35,192 nt of DNA, taken from assembly GCA_039795895.1 (NCBI GenBank), contig JBDKKW010000009.1, forward strand, positions 1-35,192, read 5' to 3'. Position numbers and translations under genes: made by a program. The stretch is from JBBTSQ01 sp039795895. Its GTDB lineage: Bacteria; Patescibacteriota; Minisyncoccia; Phycocordibacterales; JBAYGS01. Below are positions 8,977-16,684 of the stretch, piece by piece; position 1 is the first letter of the stretch, and each line of letters starts with the position of its first letter. The notes below the pieces were generated by a model. That model ran no database searches. It was not told the DNA's origin and was given only the letters and a program-made list of their open reading frames with translations.

Positions 8977-9435
8977 ATGATCTCTTTTTCTAAGGGAATA
9001 TCGGTACTCGAACTACTGATCACTGTTGCGATCGTGACTCTCTTGGTGTCGATTTCTTTAAAAACATTTGGTCAATTTTTTACGGTCCAGTCGGTGGACA
9101 AAGAGGTTGGGGCGGTACTTTCGACCATTGCCTATGCCCGTTCGCAGAGTATGGCTGGGCGAAATGACACTTCGTACGGAGTACATTTTGCTTCAACGAC
9201 CATTACGGTGTTTCGTGGATCAACCTACACCGTATCCACGACGACCAATATCGCGCGAGAGTTGTCTGGTGGGGTGGTAGTGTCGAGGCTTTCGTTGGGG
9301 GCGGGAGTTGTCGATGTAGTTTTTGGTAAGCTTACTGGCACCGCATCAGCTAGTGGTACGATTATGATTTCATCGACTAGAGACAGCACTCAAAGCAAGA
9401 CGATTACTATCTCGGGCACCGGCTTGGCACAATAA
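8977..9435 (+). CDS. Minor prepilin (GspH/FimT-like)
   Basis: A 152-residue protein with a short basic leader and a type III prepilin cleavage site K-G^I-S-V-L-E-L-L. The mature protein carries Glu at position +5, followed by a hydrophobic N-terminal helix of about 20 residues. The region after the helix (A-Y-A-R-S-Q-S-M) resembles the GspH/FimT pattern. It is probably part of the priming complex at the pilus tip. It starts 7 nt after pilC and is followed 5 nt later by another prepilin gene. No prepilin peptidase gene is in this window. Confidence 0.8.
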   Translation: MISFSKGISVLELLITVAIVTLLVSISLKTFGQFFTVQSVDKEVGAVLSTIAYARSQSMAGRNDTSYGVHFASTTITVFRGSTYTVSTTTNIARELSGGVVVSRLSLGAGVVDVVFGKLTGTASASGTIMISSTRDSTQSKTITISGTGLAQ

Positions 9436-9440
9436 TCACT

Positions 9441-9932
9441 ATGACACACACACCGTCACAATCAGGTTTTAGTTTGGTGGAAATCGTAGTGGGAAGCGCG
9501 ATTATTGGCGTGGTGTTTGTGTCGATGATTGCTACATATGCCACGTATGTCAAAGCGTCATTTCAAAATGCGAGTACAATCAAGGCGACTTATTTGGCTG
9601 AGGAAGGGGTGGAGGCAATCAAAAGTATGCGTGATCGCGGATGGGGTACTGCTATAAGTGGATTGACCGCAAGCACCACCTATTACCTTGATTTTTCAAG
9701 TGGCTATTGGAAGAGTACTACTACACCGGAAGTAGTCGATAGTTCGTATCAGCGTTCCTTTGTATTGTTTCCAGTGTATCGAGATGGTAATAGTGATATC
9801 ACTTCAAGTGGAGGCACGCTCGATTCAGATACAAAAAAGGCAGTTGTGACGGTAACAGTGGTGCCCCCAGCGATCGGAGCTACTACCACCAAGACTCTTA
9901 GTGCCTACGTACTTAATATTTTTAAAAACTAA
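9441..9932 (+). CDS. Minor prepilin (PilV/GspI-like)
   Basis: A 163-residue protein with leader M-T-H-T-P-S-Q-S-G, cleavage at G^F-S-L-V-E and Glu at +5, followed by a hydrophobic helix. The motif A-E-E-G-V-E-A-I-K-S-M-R-D-R-G-W is the signature seen in PilV/GspI-type minor pilins in many Parcubacteria. The C-terminal half is beta-rich. Its stop overlaps the next start by one base (TAATG), indicating translational coupling in the pilus operon. Confidence 0.8.
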   Translation: MTHTPSQSGFSLVEIVVGSAIIGVVFVSMIATYATYVKASFQNASTIKATYLAEEGVEAIKSMRDRGWGTAISGLTASTTYYLDFSSGYWKSTTTPEVVDSSYQRSFVLFPVYRDGNSDITSSGGTLDSDTKKAVVTVTVVPPAIGATTTKTLSAYVLNIFKN

Positions 9933-10453
9933 TGCGTACTCCTTTTTATAAACAGCGTGGAGTGACGTTGGCGGAGACTGTGGTGTATGCCACTGTGCTC
10001 GCGATCCTTTTTGTAGTGGTGGTCAATGGATTGATTCAGTTGACCAGAACCTATCGATCTCTGTCTGTATCTCGTGCACTCACTATCTCGTCGGTGTCGC
10101 TGATGGAGCGGATGGTCTATGAAATACGACAAGCAAATGATGTGGATCAAGTGAATAGTGTCTTTGGGACATCACCAGGGAAGCTGGTGCTCACCACGAC
10201 GGCTTCAAATGGAAGCGCTACGACGGTTGAATTTTCTGTGGCGACTAGCTCACTTGTGGTAAAGCAGGGTGGCGTGCTACTCGGACCACTTTCAAGTGCG
10301 TCTACCACAATCGATAGTCTCATCTTTCGACTGATTACCAATGCCAACACTTCCAAAGCGGTGCGGATAGAAGCACAGATTAGTGCCACCAATGGGGGAT
10401 ATAGTAAAACTGCCAAGCTGTATAATACGGTTATTCTCAGAGGATCATACTAG
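9932..10453 (+). CDS. Minor prepilin (PilW/GspJ-like)
   Basis: A 173-residue protein with leader M-R-T-P-F-Y-K-Q-R-G, cleavage G^V-T-L-A-E and Glu at +5. It has a hydrophobic helix (about 17-37), then the E-R-M-V-Y-E-I-R-Q-A-N-D segment typical of PilW/GspJ-like proteins. The remainder is Thr/Ser-rich beta structure. Its start overlaps the previous stop, and the pilin-propeller gene follows 6 nt later. Together the minor pilins imply a tip-complex set. The major pilin may be encoded elsewhere. Confidence 0.78.
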   Translation: MRTPFYKQRGVTLAETVVYATVLAILFVVVVNGLIQLTRTYRSLSVSRALTISSVSLMERMVYEIRQANDVDQVNSVFGTSPGKLVLTTTASNGSATTVEFSVATSSLVVKQGGVLLGPLSSASTTIDSLIFRLITNANTSKAVRIEAQISATNGGYSKTAKLYNTVILRGSY

Positions 10454-10459
10454 CTATTT

Positions 10460-12715
10460 ATGAATATTACTTTTGTCGCAAAAAAACAGAATGGTGGATA
10501 TGCAATGCTGACCGCGGTGATGTTTTTCTTGTTTGCCACCAGTGTGATTGTGCTTGGTACTTCTTCGTCGGTCTTGCGTGAGATGCAGGTGGCATCCGAC
10601 TTGCTCAAAAGTAAGGCGAGCTATTTTACTTCAGAGTCGGGAAGCGAGGATGTGATCTACCGTAAGAAAAATAGTGTATCGGTCTCCTCTACGGAGACAC
10701 TGACTGTCGATGGATACCCAGCTACTACGGTCATTGGCACCGATGCATCAGGGAACACTACCGTCACCGCTCAGAGTGATCGCTTGGGATATACTCGTAA
10801 AATTGCGACTACTTTGACACAGGGTGCTGGAGCGGGATTTTATTATGGAGTACAGGTGGGGAACGGGGGACTAACACTCAATAACTCAGCGTCAGTTGTG
10901 GGAAATGTCTATTCAAGTGGTCCGGTTGTGGGTGCGAGTGCGATTTCTTCAAACGCGAATAATCCCACCTTTATTTCTTCGGTGAATGTGGGACCAAATG
11001 CGTACAAGCTCGTACAGAACGGCTCTTATGTATATGTGGTCAATGATGTTACGGTGCAAACAGTCGACGTTTCTAATCCAGCTTCTCCGGTGGTGGTATC
11101 AACAGTGACCAATCCTGCTGGAACATCAGGACAACAAAAGGACGTTGCGGTGGCGAATGGGTATCTTTTTGTGACCGCGACGAATTACGGAACACTACTC
11201 GCATTTAGTTTGAGTAATCCAGCATTGCCGGTGTATGTTGGACAGGTAACTACTACCGCTCCCCAAGCACTCGAGACGTCTGGTTCGTACGCCTATGTGC
11301 TTTCGTATTCGGGCAGTACACTCAAGACGGTTGATATTAGTAATCCTGGTTCGATGTCGGTGACTTCGACCATCACCACCAACTCCGCTCCAATCGAGCT
11401 TGCGATACAGGGGAATTATCTCTATGTAGTGAGTCAGGGAGGGAGTCAAAGCAAGCTTGAGATCTTTAGTCTTACCAACCCAGCAAGTCCGACATTGGTA
11501 GGCTCAACGGCTGTGACAGTCAACCCTATCCCACTTACAGTCAATGGCTCCTATGCGTATGTGGGCTCAAAAGGTGCTGGTAAGCTCGAAGTGGTCAATG
11601 TATCAAATCCAAGTGCTCCCGTGCTAGTAGGAGATAGCGGATCAAATTCTGCCGTTGATCCCAAGGGACTGTATGGTACCGGTAGTTATTTGTACGCAGC
11701 TATTTCCTATAGTACCAACAATCTATTCCAAGTCTGGGATGTATCCAATCCTACCGTGTGGTCACGAGTGAGTAATTCGGCAATTTTCGGGGGCGCACCG
11801 GTGTTTGTGACCGGAGGACCAAATGGCTATATTTATCTTCTTACTCAAAATAGCAATGCGGTGAGTCCACTACGTATTTATCAAGTGACTGGTTCTGGTG
11901 GGAATACTATTACCGGAGACGTGGTGTCGGCGGGACCATCGGGATCAATCACTCAAATTCACGCGACCAGCTCTCTCTATGCACACACCATTGCCAATTC
12001 ACTCGCTGATAAAAATGCATACTACCAATCTGTCTCAAATACAACGGTTCGTGGACTGTCGTATCCGGGTAGTGTTGATCAGGCGACCACTACGATGCCA
12101 ATAGCGGATAGTCAGACTGCTTCGTGGGAAGCCGAGGCTCAGGCGGGAGGATCGGTCACGTGTAATGGTCAGACGTATTCAATTACTACTACAGTCACTT
12201 TGGGTCCAAAGAAGATTCCTTGTGACTTGGATATTAGTAATAGCGGGGCACTAAATCTTACTGGGCCGGTGTGGGTGGCAGGTTCTATAACCATATCAAA
12301 TAACTCAGATATTTATATTGATTCGAGTCTCCCAGGGAAAACAATACCGATTATTGCGGATAATATCAGTAATCATTCAACAGGTAGCACGATTACTTTG
12401 AGTAATAGCGGTGAGGCACATGGTGCGGGAGCAAATTCGTATGTACTGTTTATTTCACAGAATTCGAGTGCTGAAAACGGAGGGAATACTCAGGCGATCG
12501 GGGTGAACAATAGTTTTTCTGGAGAAGTGCTCCTGTATGCACCGCATGGACTAGTGAGTCTTGATAATAGTATTTCTTTGCGCGAGGTTACTGGATATAA
12601 AGTGGTGGCAAATAATAGTGCCAAGATTATTTACTCGAGTGGTATTGCGAATTTGATTTTTACGAGTGGACCGAGTGGGGGGTATTCTATTGGCAGTTGG
12701 GGCGCCTCGCAATAG
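10460..12715 (+). CDS. Pilin-like protein with LVIVD-type beta-propeller
   Basis: A 751-residue protein. The N-terminus resembles PilX/GspK: N-G-G-Y-A-M-L-T-A-V-M-F-F then a long hydrophobic helix, and Y-F-T-S-E-S-G-S-E-D. It lacks Glu at +5. Residues about 175-475 contain six or seven repeats of about 43 residues of the form Y-V-Y-V-V-...-V-D-V-S-N-P-A-S-P-V-x-V, matching LVIVD repeats that build beta-propellers. The C-terminal part (about 560-751) has G-x-V-x-V-A-G-S-I-T-I-S-N-N-S-type parallel-beta features. By analogy with tip adhesins such as PilY1 it could sit at the pilus tip; this is inference. It is the last gene of the operon. Confidence 0.75.
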   Translation: MNITFVAKKQNGGYAMLTAVMFFLFATSVIVLGTSSSVLREMQVASDLLKSKASYFTSESGSEDVIYRKKNSVSVSSTETLTVDGYPATTVIGTDASGNTTVTAQSDRLGYTRKIATTLTQGAGAGFYYGVQVGNGGLTLNNSASVVGNVYSSGPVVGASAISSNANNPTFISSVNVGPNAYKLVQNGSYVYVVNDVTVQTVDVSNPASPVVVSTVTNPAGTSGQQKDVAVANGYLFVTATNYGTLLAFSLSNPALPVYVGQVTTTAPQALETSGSYAYVLSYSGSTLKTVDISNPGSMSVTSTITTNSAPIELAIQGNYLYVVSQGGSQSKLEIFSLTNPASPTLVGSTAVTVNPIPLTVNGSYAYVGSKGAGKLEVVNVSNPSAPVLVGDSGSNSAVDPKGLYGTGSYLYAAISYSTNNLFQVWDVSNPTVWSRVSNSAIFGGAPVFVTGGPNGYIYLLTQNSNAVSPLRIYQVTGSGGNTITGDVVSAGPSGSITQIHATSSLYAHTIANSLADKNAYYQSVSNTTVRGLSYPGSVDQATTTMPIADSQTASWEAEAQAGGSVTCNGQTYSITTTVTLGPKKIPCDLDISNSGALNLTGPVWVAGSITISNNSDIYIDSSLPGKTIPIIADNISNHSTGSTITLSNSGEAHGAGANSYVLFISQNSSAENGGNTQAIGVNNSFSGEVLLYAPHGLVSLDNSISLREVTGYKVVANNSAKIIYSSGIANLIFTSGPSGGYSIGSWGASQ

Positions 12716-12719
12716 AAGG

Positions 12720-12845
12720 CTAAAATCACTTTATCTGCTTTGTTGTCGATTCCGTTCGCTCCCGCGCGGTATGCCTATATACCGCTTGGTCGCGATACTC
12801 ATCGACGCCTCGCATCTAAAGCAATTTTGGCCTTCTATAAATCTT
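12720..12845 (+). repeat. Dispersed repeat, copy 1
   Basis: The segment after the pilus operon resembles the reverse complement of 28772-28935. Shared blocks include atctgctttgt, cgctcccgcgc, gatactcatcg/ggtactcatcg, cgcatct and cttctataaa. The centre differs: here it holds a 7-bp hairpin (gcggtat/ataccgc); the other copy is longer. Part reads M-P-I-Y-R-L-V-A-I-L-I-D-A-S-H-L-K, alignable with M-S-I-...-Y-S-L-I-A-V-L-I-G-F-A-H-L-K in copy 2. Confidence 0.7.
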
Positions 12846-12856
12846 GTAAGTGACTA

Positions 12857-12865
12857 TGTTATAAT
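12857..12865 (+). promoter_or_regulatory. Extended -10 promoter of tpiA (leaderless)
   Basis: TGTTATAAT ends 7 nt before the ATG at 12873, so transcription should begin at or next to the start codon. No convincing -35 is visible. Confidence 0.65.
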
Positions 12866-12872
12866 GCCCTTT

Positions 12873-13649
12873 ATGATCAAAAAGACCAGAAAACTGATTG
12901 TCGGCAATTGGAAAATGAACCCGCTTTCTCTTGAAGAAGTGAAAGAGATTACTGATGCGGTAAAGCGTACGATTAAAAAGACCAAACAAGTTACCGCAGT
13001 GCTCTGTCCTCCGGCTGTCTTTCTTGCTGAGGTTACTCGCGCAGTTCAAAACACAAAGGATGTGTATACTGGCGGTCAGAATACCTTTACCGAAGCACAG
13101 GGTTCATTTACGGGCGAAGTCAGTCCGATGATGTTGGCGTCTGTCGGTGCGGGGTATGTTATTATCGGACACTCAGAGCGACGAAAGATGGGGGAGACCG
13201 ACGAGCAGATCTCGGCAAAGGTGCGCTTGGCGCTTGAGGCCGGACTTTCGGTGATCGTGTGTGTGGGTGAATCGGTTCGTGATGCACAGGTGAAATATCT
13301 TGAGGTGGTTTCTGGACAAATCAAATCAGCGTTTGCTGGTGTGACTGTCAAGCAGCTTCCTCAGATGATTGTGGCATACGAGCCAGTATGGGCAATCGGC
13401 AAGGATTCAAAAGGTCCGATGACTCCGCGAGATCTCTACGAGATGACTATTTTTATTAAAAAAGTGTTGTCTGAGCTTTATGAACAAAAGATTGCGATGA
13501 AGACTCAGATTTTGTACGGAGGATCGGTCAATGCCGAAACTTCGGCTGGCTTGGTAAAAGAAGGGGAGGTTTCGGGACTACTCGTTGGTCGGGAAAGTAT
13601 TAACCCTGAAGGTTTTGCAGGTATTTTGCGTGCTGTTGATGCACTGTAG
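12873..13649 (+). CDS. tpiA: Triosephosphate isomerase
   Basis: A 258-residue (beta/alpha)8 enzyme interconverting dihydroxyacetone phosphate and glyceraldehyde 3-phosphate. The family signatures are complete: substrate-binding N-W-K-M-N near the N-terminus, catalytic His in I-I-G-H-S-E-R-R, catalytic Glu in A-Y-E-P-V-W-A-I-G, and the phosphate-binding Y-G-G-S-V and L-L-V-G-R loops. I chose the ATG at 12873 because it begins the conserved sequence directly and sits 7 nt after a TATAAT. The open frame extends upstream to 12666 through a repeat element and pilin-gene sequence, and that extension is not protein-like. An ATG at 12864 overlaps the -10 box. The gene is followed 3 nt later by pgk. 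Confidence 0.96.
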   Translation: MIKKTRKLIVGNWKMNPLSLEEVKEITDAVKRTIKKTKQVTAVLCPPAVFLAEVTRAVQNTKDVYTGGQNTFTEAQGSFTGEVSPMMLASVGAGYVIIGHSERRKMGETDEQISAKVRLALEAGLSVIVCVGESVRDAQVKYLEVVSGQIKSAFAGVTVKQLPQMIVAYEPVWAIGKDSKGPMTPRDLYEMTIFIKKVLSELYEQKIAMKTQILYGGSVNAETSAGLVKEGEVSGLLVGRESINPEGFAGILRAVDAL

Positions 13650-13652
13650 TCT

Positions 13653-14774
13653 ATGCTTCCATTTAAAACACTCTCTCAGATCGGCAATGTGTCTGACAAA
13701 ACAGTGCTTTTGCGTTTGGACCTAAATGTCCCGATTGAAAATGGCTTGGTGCGAGATGATTTTCGTATTGTACAATCGCTCCCAACCATCTCTTTTCTAC
13801 AAAAAGCCGGAGCAAAAATAGTAATTCTGGCTCATTTGGAGTCGGTTGAGACTAGCTCACTTTCTCCAGTATTTGAGTATTTGAAAAAAAGCCACAAGAT
13901 TGTGTTTGCAAAGACTGTTGCTGAGGCACAACAACTACTCACCACTCTCTCCGCTGGCGGGATGGTGCTGCTCGAAAATCTCCGCACCTTGAGTATCGGA
14001 GAAAAAGAAAATGATCCTGCTTTTGCAAAAAAATTGGCTTCGTTAGGAGAGGTATATGTAAACGACGCCTTTTCGGTATCGCATCGCAAGCATGCTTCTG
14101 TGGTTGGTGTGCCGGCTTTACTGCCTCATTTTGCAGGACTGCAATTTGAAAAAGAATATACCAAACTCTCAGAAGCGTTTTCTCCAAAACATCCGTTTAC
14201 TTTTATCTTGGGTGGAGCAAAATTTGATACGAAGTTGCCCCTCGTGACGAAATTCCTGGAAAAAGCGGATACGGTTTTTGTCGGCGGAGCACTCTCAAAT
14301 GATATTTTCAAACAACAAGGTCTTGAAATTGGATCTTCGATGACCTCAAGTGGTCCAGTTGATTTGTCGGCAATTATCGCTAGTCCCAAACTTCTGATTC
14401 CTTCTGATGTACGTGTGAATACGCCGGCAACTGCTCCTAGGAAGATAACCCAAATACTCGCCACCGACAAAATCCTCGACGCTGGTCCGCAGACCATTGC
14501 TGATCTGAAAAAAGCGCTCACCAACGCACAATTTGTTCTCTGGAATGGACCGCTCGGTGATTATGAAAAAGGATTTTCACAATCGACTGTGGAACTCGCA
14601 AATGCGATCATTGAAAGTGGTGCGTACTCGATTGTCGGTGGGGGAGATACCCTCGCGGTCCTCGCAGAAGCCAACCTTTTGAATAAATTCTCTTTTGTCT
14701 CGACCGCCGGTGGCGCCATGCTCGATTTTCTCGCTAATGAAACTTTGCCAGGCCTTGAAATGCTCAGTAAATAA
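13653..14774 (+). CDS. pgk: Phosphoglycerate kinase, atypical substrate loop
   Basis: A 373-residue enzyme making ATP and 3-phosphoglycerate from 1,3-bisphosphoglycerate. It shows R-L-D-L-N-V-P-I (RxDxN site), L-L-E-N-L-R, V-N-D-A-F-S-x-x-H-R-x-H-A-S, G-G-A-K, W-N-G-P-L-G-D-Y, G-G-G-D-T and S-T-A-G-G-A-M-L-D-F-L-A. It is somewhat shorter than the usual 390-415 residues. The loop normally reading S-H-L-G-R-P is A-H-L-E-S-V here, so the phosphate-binding Arg is lost while His is kept. Coupling to tpiA (3-nt gap) supports a lower-glycolysis operon. Confidence 0.93.
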   Translation: MLPFKTLSQIGNVSDKTVLLRLDLNVPIENGLVRDDFRIVQSLPTISFLQKAGAKIVILAHLESVETSSLSPVFEYLKKSHKIVFAKTVAEAQQLLTTLSAGGMVLLENLRTLSIGEKENDPAFAKKLASLGEVYVNDAFSVSHRKHASVVGVPALLPHFAGLQFEKEYTKLSEAFSPKHPFTFILGGAKFDTKLPLVTKFLEKADTVFVGGALSNDIFKQQGLEIGSSMTSSGPVDLSAIIASPKLLIPSDVRVNTPATAPRKITQILATDKILDAGPQTIADLKKALTNAQFVLWNGPLGDYEKGFSQSTVELANAIIESGAYSIVGGGDTLAVLAEANLLNKFSFVSTAGGAMLDFLANETLPGLEMLSK

Positions 14775-14814
14775 GCCATTTTTTTGCGATCACAAAAAGT
14801 AAATATATAAGTGC

Positions 14815-14843
14815 TTGACATATTTAGCTATCTATGATAGGGT
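14815..14843 (+). promoter_or_regulatory. Promoter of the hydrolase/VWA island
   Basis: A perfect TTGACA at 14815-14820, a 17-nt spacer, and TGaTAGGGT (extended -10, TAGGGT at 14838-14843). It shares TTGACATATTT and the position of TGATA with the promoter at 21422-21450. The predicted leader is about 105 nt. Confidence 0.6.
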
Positions 14844-14881
14844 GCCTCCAGAACTGGTGTTTTATAGAGGGTTGTTAGTAT

Positions 14882-14898
14882 TGTGTCAATGTGACACA
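14882..14898. promoter_or_regulatory. Inverted repeat in the leader of the hydrolase gene
   Basis: A perfect 7-bp inverted repeat (tgtgtca-atg-tgacaca), extended by gta/tac with a bulge, lies between the promoter and the gene. A second one, gttgt-ttg-acaac, is at 14929-14941. They may be an operator or an mRNA hairpin. No known riboswitch class was recognised. Confidence 0.45.
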
Positions 14899-14952
14899 TA
14901 CGCCTTCTCCGAGATACCTGTTTGATTGGTTGTTTGACAACAGAATACAAGT

Positions 14953-15801
14953 ATGCAAAACGTTCATCTCCTTATTATCGATCCCCAGGTAGACTTCATG
15001 GATTCCAAAGGGTCTGCTTTGCCGGTTACGGGAGCCAATGACGACATGTGTCGTCTGGCTGGCATGGTTCGTCGTGTTGGGCACAAGCTCGCCGACGTCC
15101 ATGTCACCATGGATTCTCACCACGTCGTCGACGTGGCACATCCTGGAATGTGGGAAAATCAGAAGGGGCAGAATCCTGCTCCGTTTACCATGATCACGCC
15201 TGATGACCTCGAAACGGGCATTTGGCGCCCACGCAATCAGCATTGCAAGCCTCCTCAATTGGGAGGGCAGACTCTCGGGCAGTATATGCTCGGGTATACG
15301 CGTGCTCTCGCCAAGGGTGGGAAGTATCCCCTCATGGTGTGGCCGGAACACTGCCTGATCGGCACTTCTGGTCATCGCGTGCAAGATGAATTGATGGGGG
15401 CACTTGTTGAATGGGAACGGAAGTATTTCGCTACGATCGACTTCGTTACCAAGGGCACAAGTCCGTACACTGAGCACTTCGGTGCTTTGATGGCGGAAGT
15501 GCCGATGGCAACCGATCCGAGCACTGGTCTCAATACGGCATTCCTCAGTGTGCTCGCGCAAGCGGACATTGTGGCAGTTGCCGGTGAAGCTCTGAGTCAT
15601 TGCGTCTTGGAGACCGTGAGTCAGATTGCGGACAACATCGGTGCGGAGCACATCAAGAAGTTTCATATCCTCACGGATTGCACTTCGCCTGTGCCCCAGC
15701 CTCCGGGTGGTCCGGATTTTCCGGCTATTGCGAAAGCGTGGCTCAAGAAGATGGAAGGTCGCGGGATGACTCTCACGACTTCCGGCAAATTTTTGGCGTA
15801 A
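14953..15801 (+). CDS. Nicotinamidase-like cysteine hydrolase (isochorismatase superfamily)
   Basis: A 282-residue protein with the catalytic triad of this superfamily visible: Asp10 in L-L-I-I-D-P-Q-V-D-F, Lys167 in F-V-T-K-G, and Cys217 in A-L-S-H-C-V-L-E. Metal-site residues of nicotinamidases can be matched at Asp54, His56 and His63 (T-M-D-S-H-H...H-P). W-P-E-H-C-L-I-G-T-S-G fits the nicotinamidase W-P-x-H-C-x-x-G-T pattern. It is longer than usual PncA proteins (about 180-220) because of an insertion around residues 65-125. The likely reaction is hydrolysis of nicotinamide or a related amide, touching NAD+ recycling; the substrate is not proven. It leads an island of higher GC than its neighbours, followed by the VWA gene after 53 nt. 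Confidence 0.8.
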   Translation: MQNVHLLIIDPQVDFMDSKGSALPVTGANDDMCRLAGMVRRVGHKLADVHVTMDSHHVVDVAHPGMWENQKGQNPAPFTMITPDDLETGIWRPRNQHCKPPQLGGQTLGQYMLGYTRALAKGGKYPLMVWPEHCLIGTSGHRVQDELMGALVEWERKYFATIDFVTKGTSPYTEHFGALMAEVPMATDPSTGLNTAFLSVLAQADIVAVAGEALSHCVLETVSQIADNIGAEHIKKFHILTDCTSPVPQPPGGPDFPAIAKAWLKKMEGRGMTLTTSGKFLA

Positions 15802-15854
15802 CCTAATCGAAGCGTCAAAATTCACAAACAAGAAACCTCTGACCTACTACTACT

Positions 15855-16601
15855 ATGCCCAGAATCGCTGACGAATCAGGAATGCAGACTCACCAGGGGT
15901 CAAACTACGCCTTTACGGGCGCGGGTTTGAATCGCCTTGGTGCCACCGAATACACGCTCGTGACCATCGCAGTTGATGTTACGGGTTCCACCCAAGGGTT
16001 TGAAGACAATCTCCGGCTCGCGCTGGTGACCGCCGTCAAATCGTGCAAAAAGAGTCCGCGATCGGACAACCTGCTTGTTCGGGTTATCACCTTCTCCACT
16101 CGAGTCGGTGTGTCCGAACTGCACGGGTTCAAACCGCTCTCGGAAATCGATCCTGACAAGGACTATCCGAAGTTCCAGCCTGATGGCATGACTCCGCTCT
16201 ATGATGCGGTTCATTCCGCTGTCGAAGCCATGGCGATCTACGGGGCACAATTGACCAAGGCAGATTTCCTCTGCAATGGCATTGTCTTCGTCATCACTGA
16301 TGGTGTGGATAATCATTCCACCGCAACTCCCGCCATGATTCGCGATGAACTCGCGAAAATTGGGCGTAATGAGGCGATGGAGTCTGTTCACACCGTGCTC
16401 ATCGGCATCAATCTTCAAGGTTGCCGTAAGGAACTTGAGGGTTTCCAGAAGGATGCTGGTCTCAATCAGTTCATCGACGTGGGAGATGTGACTGCTGGCA
16501 AGCTCGCAAAGCTGGCCGCGTTCGTCTCGCAGTCGGTATCGTCGCAGTCGCAAGCCTTGGGCACTGGTGGCCCGAGTCAAGCGATTGCCGCGACCATCTA
16601 G
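15855..16601 (+). CDS. von Willebrand factor A domain protein, TerY-like
   Basis: A 248-residue protein that is almost entirely one VWA domain. The metal-ion-dependent adhesion site is complete in a variant form: D41-V-T-G-S45, T113 in D-G-M-T-P-L-Y-D, and D149 in V-I-T-D-G-V-D-N. There is no signal peptide or transmembrane segment, so a cytoplasmic protein is expected. TerY-type VWA proteins are known to be encoded with PP2C phosphatases and Ser/Thr kinases, and both follow immediately here, which is the main support for the subfamily call. It presumably acts as a binding scaffold or sensor. A hairpin terminator lies between it and the phosphatase gene. Confidence 0.82.
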   Translation: MPRIADESGMQTHQGSNYAFTGAGLNRLGATEYTLVTIAVDVTGSTQGFEDNLRLALVTAVKSCKKSPRSDNLLVRVITFSTRVGVSELHGFKPLSEIDPDKDYPKFQPDGMTPLYDAVHSAVEAMAIYGAQLTKADFLCNGIVFVITDGVDNHSTATPAMIRDELAKIGRNEAMESVHTVLIGINLQGCRKELEGFQKDAGLNQFIDVGDVTAGKLAKLAAFVSQSVSSQSQALGTGGPSQAIAATI

Positions 16602-16632
16602 GTCGCGCGTTCATTCAAAAACCGAAAACCCT

Positions 16633-16667
16633 GGGGCGGTGAGGAGAAACACCTCACCGCCCCTTTT
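16633..16667 (+). terminator. Internal terminator between VWA and PP2C genes
   Basis: A 12-bp GC-rich hairpin (16633-16644 with 16652-16663, loop agaaaca) followed by tttt. The downstream ATG is only 18 nt away and no strong promoter is visible, so partial read-through is likely. Confidence 0.8.
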
Positions 16668-16684
16668 CACATCTACAACTCTCT

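Noticed and set aside
12666..12872. N-terminal extension of triosephosphate isomerase
   Set aside because: The frame is open, but this part overlaps the end of the pilin-propeller gene, a dispersed repeat and the tpiA -10 box. Homology starts at 12873.
14875..15831. Long minus-strand ORF (318 codons) opposite the hydrolase gene
   Set aside because: It is antisense to a protein with a complete catalytic triad. Similar long antisense frames occur at 15900-16580, 17015-17599 and 18345-19268 across the whole GC-richer island, as expected from its codon bias. None shows a domain or start signals.
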